Shown: piece after piece, positions 55,812 to 61,846 of the stretch | How the letters are laid out: the number at the start of each line of letters is the position of its first letter | How positions within the stretch are numbered: position 1 is the stretch's first letter | NCBI RefSeq assembly: GCF_013378055.1 | Contig: NZ_CP051130.1 | Span: 124,001-188,000 of the forward strand | Length of the DNA: 64,000 bases | From: Parasphingopyxis sp. CP4 | GTDB taxonomy: Bacteria; Pseudomonadota; Alphaproteobacteria; Sphingomonadales; Sphingomonadaceae | Reading direction: 5' to 3' | Program-made: the position numbers and the translations under genes | Notes under the pieces: model-generated | Database searches by the model: none | What the model was told of the DNA's origin: nothing | What the model saw: the letters and a program-made list of their open reading frames with translations, nothing else

Positions 55812-56537
55812 TTACCAGTTTTCCTTGAACGGCCGGAGCTCAACCTCATGCGACCAGGCGGAGCGATGCTGGTTATGCGTGTTCCAAAAGGCTTCGGCAA
55901 TTGCAGCAGGTGATAGCGACCCGTCATCGCCCATCTGTTCGAGATATTCAGGGAAGCGCGATCGCACCCGATCGCCGTCAATCACGCCATCGATCACAAA
56001 ATGCGCGACATGGATGCCCTGCGGCCCAAACTCGCGCGCCAAGGATTGCAGCAGATTGCGCAACGCGCCCTTCGCCGCTGCAAAATGGGCGAAGTTTGGC
56101 TTACCCCGCATGGATCCCGAAGCACCGGTCACCAGAAAGCTCCCGCTACCCTGCGCCTTGAGCAGCGGCACAGCCCGCTTGGCCGTCAGGAATGCACCGA
56201 AACAGCAGATCCGCCAGAAATTCTCGAAAACCTCTGCGGTCAGCTCTTCAAATGGAATGATGGCGTTATTGCCGGCATTGTAGATAACCGCGGCAATATC
56301 GCTGAGCTCCTCAGCCCGCGCGAACAGCGTGTCTTGATCTTCTGCCTTGGTGACATCGACCTGCATCGCCTCGATTGATCCGCCGCCTGCAGCTATCTCG
56401 TCGGCCGTGGCCCGGACCTTTTCCAGAGTACGCCCGGTAAACACCACATGATGGCCGCCTTCCGCGAAGCGCTTGGCCAAGGCTCCGCCCACGCCATCAA
56501 TCGATCCGCCACCGAGTATGATGGTTGCTTGGGGCAT
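55812..56537 (-). CDS. SDR-family protein with altered catalytic tyrosine
   Basis: The 241-residue Rossmann protein starts at ATG 56537 with AGGAGAAG 5 bp upstream. The cofactor region is atypical (GGGSIDGVGGALA at 9-21 instead of TGxxxGIG), NNAG-like YNAGNNA is at 86-92 and catalytic Ser140 is present (TGASGS). At the YxxxK site Phe152 replaces Tyr: F152-A-A-A-K156. Such a change normally abolishes oxidoreductase chemistry, so the protein may bind a ligand, use another acid, or have a different role. It lies upstream of the TauD gene on the same strand. Confidence 0.86.
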   Translation of the reverse strand: MPQATIILGGGSIDGVGGALAKRFAEGGHHVVFTGRTLEKVRATADEIAAGGGSIEAMQVDVTKAEDQDTLFARAEELSDIAAVIYNAGNNAIIPFEELTAEVFENFWRICCFGAFLTAKRAVPLLKAQGSGSFLVTGASGSMRGKPNFAHFAAAKGALRNLLQSLAREFGPQGIHVAHFVIDGVIDGDRVRSRFPEYLEQMGDDGSLSPAAIAEAFWNTHNQHRSAWSHEVELRPFKENW

Positions 56538-56652
56538 TGGGCTTCTCCTGATGATGGGACGACTCAGTGTGAGCGCCACATGATAGGAGAGTGGTTCGTC
56601 GCCGCAAATACGCTGAAGATCGCCCGATGAAGAAACGGAGATTGCGCGGCGT

Positions 56653-57015
56653 TTACTGGCTGAAATGTTCCGAGAGGAGCTGCTTGGTTTCCTCGGTCAG
56701 AAATACGAAGGTCCGGCGGCGATCGGTGGGATCTTGTTGCAACCGCAGCACGCCTTCTTCCTCTAAATCGCGCATGTAGCGGAGTACTGTCGATTGCGGA
56801 CAATGTATGAAGTTGCACAGGCTCGAGACGGAGATCGGCCGTGAGTCAAACTCCGTACAGCCGAGATGCAGCAGCATTTCCCAAATCGGGTGCCGCAGCA
56901 TTTTTTCGCCAAAAAGCTGCGCGCGCCGGTCGCGTTCGGAAATTTCTTCGCGCAGTTTGGTTTCCAGCGACACCGGCAAGCTGGAGCTTTGGGGTGGGGC
57001 GAATATCTCGTTCAT
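56653..57015 (-). CDS. MarR-like winged-helix regulator
   Basis: The 120-residue protein has a disordered N-terminus (1-20) and a winged helix (about 40-115) with HPIWEMLLHLGC, then VSSLCNFIHCPQSTVLRYM as the recognition region and RRRTFVFLTEE as the wing. The two Cys in the HTH (SLCNFIHC) are unusual and could be redox-sensitive. The ATG overlaps the radC stop (ATGA), so it is the last gene of the membrane protein-radC-regulator operon. The upstream flank of the SDR gene (56538-56652) has no clear operator. Confidence 0.8.
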   Translation of the reverse strand: MNEIFAPPQSSSLPVSLETKLREEISERDRRAQLFGEKMLRHPIWEMLLHLGCTEFDSRPISVSSLCNFIHCPQSTVLRYMRDLEEEGVLRLQQDPTDRRRTFVFLTEETKQLLSEHFSQ

Positions 57016-57680
57016 AGAATACCCAGCGATTTCAGGCTGGCACAGCCATCGGCCGCGACAATCAGGTGATCATGGATAGCGATGTCGAACAGGGCGGCAC
57101 TTTCGGCCAAACATTCGGTGACGGCGATGTCCGCAGCACTGGGCTGACAGATGCCGGATGGATGATTGTGCACCAGAATCAGGGCCGTGGCATCGAGCCG
57201 CAACGCTTGCGCCAATATCCTGCGCGGATCAACGACGACCTTGGAGACCGATCCCAGTTGCAGGATTTCGTCACGGATCAGATGATTTTGCGTGTCCAAA
57301 AACAGAACGCGGAAACATTCTGTTCGCCAATAGCCGATTGTCGCGCGCAGATAGTCCATCAGGTCAACTGAGCTCGACAGGATCGGTCGATTGGAAATCT
57401 GGCTCGACAAGGATTGGCGGAAGGCATCCCCCACCAAGGTGAGTAGCCTTAACGCGGCATCGGGGACATCGTCGATAGCCTCAAGCCGGAACTGCTCCGC
57501 ACCGATTATCCCGGGCAGCGAACCGAATTCATCGAGTAGTTTCTCGGCGAGATGGTCGGCTGACGCCGGACTGATGAATTCAAGCAGTCCGCTTAAGGTT
57601 GCTTGCGGTTCAGGGCGCGGGTCGCGCGATGGTAATTTATCGTTCCGATGAGGAGCGAGAGCAGAGTCAGATAGTACCAA
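57012..57680 (-). CDS. radC: RadC-family JAB-domain protein
   Basis: The protein has an N-terminal RadC-like helical part (from HRNDKLPSRDPRPEPQ to LTLVGDAFRQ), where HhH residues are degenerate, followed by the JAB domain with HNHPSGICQPSAAD near the end (HxH...SxxD). The gene overlaps the upstream membrane protein gene. There is no good ATG; I choose the TTG at 57680 because it keeps the HRNDKL motif, giving 222 residues, but the start is uncertain. RadC-type proteins were once tied to recombination repair; that is not supported, and their true function is unknown. Confidence 0.75.
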   Translation of the reverse strand: MVLSDSALAPHRNDKLPSRDPRPEPQATLSGLLEFISPASADHLAEKLLDEFGSLPGIIGAEQFRLEAIDDVPDAALRLLTLVGDAFRQSLSSQISNRPILSSSVDLMDYLRATIGYWRTECFRVLFLDTQNHLIRDEILQLGSVSKVVVDPRRILAQALRLDATALILVHNHPSGICQPSAADIAVTECLAESAALFDIAIHDHLIVAADGCASLKSLGIL

Positions 57681-58024
57681 AGGCCCAGTGTATGAGCATA
57701 CGCGATCGGCGCGATAACCGCGTTGCCGAGTAACGCCATGTGCGTCACGGTTCCCACCATGTGAAAGGCCGAGGCCCATAGCGGCCAGGAACGGTCTGAA
57801 AACAGGGCGAGGGCGATCAGGCCCGCCAAAAGCGCCACGTCGATGAGAATGATCGCGACATCGGCCGTCTGATAGAATGTTCCGAACAGATATAGGGCCA
57901 GTGATGTCAGGGACAGCGCGGCGACCATCATTGCCGCACCGACCCGTTCGGTCGTGCCGCCGAAACCCAGCGCATAGCCGCAACAAGCAACCAAGGCGGC
58001 GATCGTGGCGAATTGCCAAATCAT
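57593..58024 (-). CDS. Small multi-pass membrane protein (unknown)
   Basis: The 143-residue protein has about four or five hydrophobic segments (AALVACCGYALGFGG, MVAALSLTSLALYLFG, IILIDVALLAGLIALAL, WASAFHMVGTVTHMALLG, LWYYLTLLSLLIGTI) and a short basic C-terminal tail (NYHRATRALNRKQP). I do not recognise a family. It overlaps the radC gene by about 90 bp at the 3' end, which suggests coupled translation with RadC and the MarR-like regulator, and a membrane-associated job for the group. Confidence 0.7.
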   Translation of the reverse strand: MIWQFATIAALVACCGYALGFGGTTERVGAAMMVAALSLTSLALYLFGTFYQTADVAIILIDVALLAGLIALALFSDRSWPLWASAFHMVGTVTHMALLGNAVIAPIAYAHTLGLWYYLTLLSLLIGTINYHRATRALNRKQP

Positions 58025-58084
58025 TCAATGATCCGAACATAGAAGCCATGGGGGGTCAACCTGCCCGCTGGGCCATCCTATACC

Positions 58085-58426
58085 TTAAGCGGCGTCTTCT
58101 ACTGCCCGCAGGATCGTATGGGCTGGCGGTTTGCCATTCGGCGTACCAAAAGCCACTTTTCGCAGGCCGATTTGCGTCTTGGTGCGCTCCAGCTGATTAT
58201 GGGTCTCGACGAGCGCTTTGCGTCCAGCGACGAGGGCGGGGAGCGTCTTGACGACTTCGTCCAGGGCATCCTGCCCGACAATAGCAGAGAGACCTGCCTC
58301 GGTACGCGCAGTAGGAATGCTGGCCGCCAGTTCAGCGGCCCGAATGATTGCCTGGTCGACAGCATTTTCTGCTTCGAAAAGCTTTTCAGCGACTTTTTCG
58401 GCTGCTTCGATTCTCTGTTTGCGCAT
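58085..58426 (-). CDS. Helical hypothetical protein (113 residues)
   Basis: I do not recognise a family. The protein is predicted helical and coiled-coil-like: residues 1-40 are Lys/Glu/Ala-rich (RIEAAEKVAEKLFEAENAVD), followed by VVKTLPALVAGRKALVETHN; the C-terminus has LRKVAFGTPNGKPPAHTI. AGGAG stands 7 bp before the ATG. The gene follows the membrane-tethered LuxR-type gene by 72 bp and a 16-bp palindrome lies in that gap, so they may be co-regulated. Confidence 0.65.
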   Translation of the reverse strand: MRKQRIEAAEKVAEKLFEAENAVDQAIIRAAELAASIPTARTEAGLSAIVGQDALDEVVKTLPALVAGRKALVETHNQLERTKTQIGLRKVAFGTPNGKPPAHTILRAVEDAA

Positions 58427-58443
58427 AATAATTCTCCTACGGC

Positions 58444-58459
58444 GCAGACGAACGTCTGC
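58444..58459. promoter_or_regulatory. Palindrome upstream of the helical hypothetical gene
   Basis: GCAGACG (58444-58450), AA, CGTCTGC (58453-58459) form a perfect 7-bp inverted repeat, 18-33 bp upstream of the 58085-58426 gene's ATG. In this position a bound protein would block transcription or translation. The nearest candidate binder is the LuxR-type protein encoded immediately upstream; the link is a guess. Confidence 0.45.
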
Positions 58460-58498
58460 ACGGTATTTCCCGTTAAAATTGTGATTGAACCCGCGGTG

Positions 58499-59032
58499 TT
58501 AGCTGTACCGCGAAAGTGCCTCGAGGCCTGAAATGATGGCGCCGTAAGAAAGCGCGGCAGCGAAGGATATACCCACGATCCAGGCCAGCTTCTCCAAAAT
58601 AGTCAGGTCATTGCCTCGTCCCCCCATTCCCGGGAGCGAAAGCTTGGAGTTTGATGCCTTGGCATCGGAGAACACGGTAAAGGGTTGCTGTTGTTCTCGC
58701 AGGACATGTTCAACCTTTGCTCCACTCTCTTTCGCTCGATCGTTGCGGACACGATCATGTGGGGCAGGGATGGCCGCGGCAATCTGCGGCGATTGATATC
58801 TCAATGATTGATATGACATTTCGTCGCTGGCCGTCGCAAACATAAGCGCCGCTTTCTTGCGGCTCTCGACGCCCAGTTTGCGCATCGCAACGCGCAGGCG
58901 CTGATCGACAGTATGCGGAGATATGTCGAGTTCGCGGGCAATTTCTTTGGAGGATTTATGTTGATAGACAAGGCGCAGGCAATCGCGCTGGCCCGCCGAC
59001 AATTGGTCAATAGAGTGTTTATCCGCCGTCAT
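58499..59032 (-). CDS. LuxR-type HTH protein with C-terminal membrane anchor
   Basis: The 177-residue protein has an N-terminal LuxR/FixJ-type HTH (about 11-62: LSAGQRDCLRLVYQHKSSKEI, then ISPHTVDQRLRVAMRKLGV), a long polar linker (65-145), and a single membrane helix near the C-terminus (about 149-170, LAWIVGISFAAALSYGAII). An HTH at the N-terminus and a membrane anchor at the C-terminus is the reverse of usual LuxR layout and means a membrane-tethered DNA-binding protein. The ATG at 59032 is used (GGTGAGAAAC before it). It is divergent from the secreted 171-residue protein gene, with two palindromes in between. Confidence 0.85.
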   Translation of the reverse strand: MTADKHSIDQLSAGQRDCLRLVYQHKSSKEIARELDISPHTVDQRLRVAMRKLGVESRKKAALMFATASDEMSYQSLRYQSPQIAAAIPAPHDRVRNDRAKESGAKVEHVLREQQQPFTVFSDAKASNSKLSLPGMGGRGNDLTILEKLAWIVGISFAAALSYGAIISGLEALSRYS

Positions 59033-59122
59033 ATGTTTCTCACCGGGGGGCAAGCGGTCGGACGCAACACATAACTGAGCTCCCCCCCGTTTCATCATTC
59101 ATACACCATAATGGCGCGAATT

Positions 59123-59139
59123 TACATCGTTTCGATGTA
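59123..59139. promoter_or_regulatory. Palindrome in the luxR-type / secreted-protein intergenic region
   Basis: TACATCG (59123-59129), TTT, CGATGTA (59133-59139) form a perfect 7-bp inverted repeat, 91 bp upstream of the regulator start. It may be an operator of the divergent region. Confidence 0.45.
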
Positions 59140-59160
59140 GATATTTCTGTGCATATGTAT

Positions 59161-59174
59161 TTGATACGTATCAA
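59161..59174. promoter_or_regulatory. Perfect 14-bp palindrome in the same intergenic region
   Basis: TTGATACGTATCAA reads the same on both strands, 21 bp after the previous palindrome and 85 bp upstream of the secreted-protein ATG. Together the two dyads make this divergent region look like a regulated promoter pair. Confidence 0.5.
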
Positions 59175-59258
59175 GCGAAGGCGCCAATCTGGCACCTTTC
59201 GATGACAATTCACCGCGAAGAATCGGTATAAGGCGATTGAATTACAAAGGAATTTGCC

Positions 59259-59774
59259 ATGCGCATGATCCTCTATTCAATCTCCGCCATGGCGGTGTCA
59301 GCCCTGCCCGATGCCGGGCTTTGTCAAACCGATGATAACACCATAATAGTTGATATTGACCAGTATCCACTGGCCATTCCGGAGGATGTCACGCCTGGCT
59401 GGATCCAGCGAAACGGACAACGGGCGACGGTAGTTTACGGTGAAATGGTCGATGTGTTTGAGGAAGATAGTGGCGAATTCGTGCCGGTTGGCGGTGCAAC
59501 CTCGTCGCTGCGTTTTGTCGACGGCCATTATCGGTATGAGTGCTGCGGAGGGACAGTTGTCGTCTATGACCACAATCTGTCAGAAGGCTATGCGCGCGAA
59601 GATATTGTCGCCCGTGCAACAGAGGTTACGCTGCCAGACGGCGTGACGATGCTGTTCAGCTATCACACAGTTACCAGCGATCTTCCGGTCGAAAATGACC
59701 AGCAAGATCCGTCGACAGTCACATTATTGTTGACCCTGGAGACCACCGCACCGGCCGGATACGAACGGCACTAA
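59259..59774 (+). CDS. Secreted hypothetical protein (171 residues)
   Basis: The protein begins with a probable signal peptide (MILYSISAMAVSALPDAGLC, cleavage about 21-23). The mature part is beta-rich (TIIVDIDQYPLAIPEDV, YGEMVDVFEEDSGEFVPVGG, YRYECCGGTVVVYD) with a vicinal Cys pair and no membrane helix. I do not recognise a family. Divergent from the membrane-tethered LuxR-type gene, it is the natural target of that regulator, but this is inference. Confidence 0.7.
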   Translation: MRMILYSISAMAVSALPDAGLCQTDDNTIIVDIDQYPLAIPEDVTPGWIQRNGQRATVVYGEMVDVFEEDSGEFVPVGGATSSLRFVDGHYRYECCGGTVVVYDHNLSEGYAREDIVARATEVTLPDGVTMLFSYHTVTSDLPVENDQQDPSTVTLLLTLETTAPAGYERH

Positions 59775-59810
59775 TCCTTCGGAAAATCGGAACTCATGCG
59801 TGTTTGGATA

Positions 59811-59866
59811 GTAAGAGGGCGCGCTTTAGGACTCTAGCACGGGGGTGATAAACCGCGCCCCCTTAC
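59811..59866. repeat. Near-perfect 16-bp inverted repeat (hairpin) downstream of the secreted gene
   Basis: GTAAGAGGGCGCGCTT (59811-59826) and AACCGCGCCCCCTTAC (59851-59866) pair at 14 of 16 positions with a 24-nt loop. It lies 37 bp after the secreted-protein stop. There is no T-run, so it is not a classic intrinsic terminator, but it could protect an mRNA end or be a structured RNA. A perfect 12-bp palindrome (ATTGGTACCAAT, 59928-59939) lies 60 bp further, just before the convergent methyltransferase stop. Confidence 0.55.
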
Positions 59867-59985
59867 AAGACCATTGGTACACCTGCTGGCGCGAAATTAG
59901 ATTAACAAAACAATCTATTGGAACCAGATTGGTACCAATTGCCTAGATTGGCTTCGTTGCTTTGGCGATGCAAACCGGAGTTGGT

Positions 59986-60678
59986 TTACTCCTGTCCGCA
60001 GGCGATAATCGCATCGGGCTCTGGGCGATCACCGATCCGTTCGAACATTGCGAAATATCCGCCAATATCCGGCATCGCGCGATAGACAACCCGGCGATAG
60101 CCAACCGCTTCAAACTCGCAATTGAGCAAATCCGGGGGCGTGCCGTGGCGATTGGTTGGCCTATCGGCATCGACGACAACCACCCGACCAGCTTCGCGCA
60201 GGGCAGGCCGCATATTCCAGAGAAATTCATATGGGCTTTCGATCTCATGATACATGTGGATCATGAAGATCCGGTCGAAGCTGTCGTCCGGCAGCTTGGG
60301 GTCGGCAAACTCACCGAGACGCACGCTGACATTGTCGAGCTGCTCGCGGGTAACCCGCTCGGCCAGTCGATCACGCGTTTCCGGGATAACATCCTGTGCC
60401 AGCACTCGCCCGGTTTCACCGACACGCGGAGCAAGGCGGATCGTGTAATAGCCGTTACCGGCACCGATATCGGCGACGGTCATTCCGGCCTCGATATCAG
60501 CCATGTCCATCACGGTTTCGGCCTCGTTGACCCGATCGCGCGATTCCTCGTCAGAGAATTGGCTGGCAGTGATGTCGGACACCGGGCGATCGGCTGGCGG
60601 GAACCCGGTATCATCGGCGCCCGCAAATACGTTGCACCCTCCGGTAACCAATAACATCAGGCAAGCAGCAGCCCGCAT
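59986..60678 (-). CDS. SAM-dependent methyltransferase with lipoprotein-like leader
   Basis: The 230-residue protein has motif I ADIGAGNGYYTI (near 68-79), and RLGEFADPKLPDDSFDRIFM with DADR downstream, so it is a class I SAM methyltransferase. The first 16 residues (RAAACLMLLVTGGC) form a short signal-like helix ending in a possible lipobox Cys, which is odd for a SAM enzyme, as SAM is cytosolic. The ATG shares one base with the prfB stop (TGATG), so it is coupled to prfB. In relatives this type is annotated as a methyltransferase of unknown substrate. Whether it is really exported is uncertain. Confidence 0.85.
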   Translation of the reverse strand: MRAAACLMLLVTGGCNVFAGADDTGFPPADRPVSDITASQFSDEESRDRVNEAETVMDMADIEAGMTVADIGAGNGYYTIRLAPRVGETGRVLAQDVIPETRDRLAERVTREQLDNVSVRLGEFADPKLPDDSFDRIFMIHMYHEIESPYEFLWNMRPALREAGRVVVVDADRPTNRHGTPPDLLNCEFEAVGYRRVVYRAMPDIGGYFAMFERIGDRPEPDAIIACGQE

Positions 60679-61805
60679 CAGTCTATATCCTCAACTTCAA
60701 CCTGTTCCCCTGTCACACGCTGGGATAGCGCCGCAGCCATGAACTTGTCGAGATCACCATCGAGAACATCGGATGGCGAGGACGAGGTATAGCCTGTCCG
60801 CAGATCCTTCACCATTTGATAGGGCTGGAGGACATAAGACCGGATCTGGTTGCCCCAGCCGATATCGGTTTTGCTTGCTTCGACGGCATTTGCCTCTTCT
60901 TCGCGGCGCCGCAATTCGGCCTCGTACAAGCGGGCCTTGAGCATGCTCATCGCTTCGGCACGGTTCTTGTGCTGGGATCGCTGTGTCTGCGAGGCGACGA
61001 CAATACCTGTGGGTTCATGGGTAATGCGAACCGCGCTGTCGGTTGTATTCACATGCTGCCCACCTGCGCCGGATGCCCGATACGTATCGACCCGCAAATC
61101 GCTTTCGACGATATCGATCTCGATATCCTCGTCGATAACAGGATAGACCCAGACGCTGGAGAAGCTCGTATGGCGGCGCGCGGAGCTATCATAGGGTGAA
61201 ATGCGAACGAGGCGATGGACGCCGCTTTCGGTCTTCGCATACCCATAGGCATTCTCGCCTTTGAGCAGCAGCGTAACCGTCTTCACGCCGGCCTGCTCAC
61301 CTGCATGATAGTCGACAATCTCGACCTTGAAACCACGGCGCTCGGCCCAGCGCTGATACATGCGTTGCAGCATCTCGGCCCAGTCTTGGCTCTCGGTGCC
61401 GCCGGCACCTGCGTGAATTTCGAGATAGGTATCATTGCCGTCCGCTTCTCCGGCCAACAACGCTTCGGTCTTGTCGAGCTCCGCGCGCTCGGCGAGCGTC
61501 GCCAGCGCCGCGACGGCATCATCGACCAGCCCATCATCGCCTTCGGCTTCAGCGAGTTCAATCATCTCGACCGCGTCGTCGCGCTCCTGGCTGATCTTGC
61601 GTACCGCCGTCATTGCGCTGTCGAGCCGGCCACGCTCGCGCATGACATCGCGTGCAGCCTTGGGATCATCCCAAAGCGATGCATCCTCAACCTTGGCGTT
61701 GAGCTCCTCAAGCCGCTGCTTGGCGACGTCCCAGTCGAGGAACCGGCGCAGCAGGTTCACCGCCTGGTTGATCTGGTCAATATGGGCTTGCGCTTCGGCG
61801 CGCAT
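60678..61805 (-). CDS. prfB: Peptide chain release factor 2
   Basis: RF2 ends translation at UGA and UAA. The 375-residue protein has the GGQ loop at 248-250 and RHTSFSSVWVYP; the stop-codon tripeptide reads Ser-Pro-Tyr (203-205) where E. coli has SPF. The gene has no programmed +1 frameshift: the site reads CTC-GAC-TGG (Leu23-Asp24-Trp25) where E. coli has CUU-UGA-C, so the reading frame is continuous. It is followed directly by the methyltransferase gene and is preceded by PBP1A with a 41-bp gap. Confidence 0.96.
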   Translation of the reverse strand: MRAEAQAHIDQINQAVNLLRRFLDWDVAKQRLEELNAKVEDASLWDDPKAARDVMRERGRLDSAMTAVRKISQERDDAVEMIELAEAEGDDGLVDDAVAALATLAERAELDKTEALLAGEADGNDTYLEIHAGAGGTESQDWAEMLQRMYQRWAERRGFKVEIVDYHAGEQAGVKTVTLLLKGENAYGYAKTESGVHRLVRISPYDSSARRHTSFSSVWVYPVIDEDIEIDIVESDLRVDTYRASGAGGQHVNTTDSAVRITHEPTGIVVASQTQRSQHKNRAEAMSMLKARLYEAELRRREEEANAVEASKTDIGWGNQIRSYVLQPYQMVKDLRTGYTSSSPSDVLDGDLDKFMAAALSQRVTGEQVEVEDID

Positions 61806-61846
61806 GACTAGTCTCGATTCACGTCTGGATTGGACTTGGCGGTGAG

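Noticed and set aside
57681-58049. Long N-terminal part of the radC frame
   Set aside because: It overlaps the small membrane protein gene in another frame and reads as Arg/Gly-rich shadow sequence.
61731-61739. Programmed frameshift in prfB
   Set aside because: The site reads CTC-GAC-TGG without an in-frame stop, so the frame is continuous.
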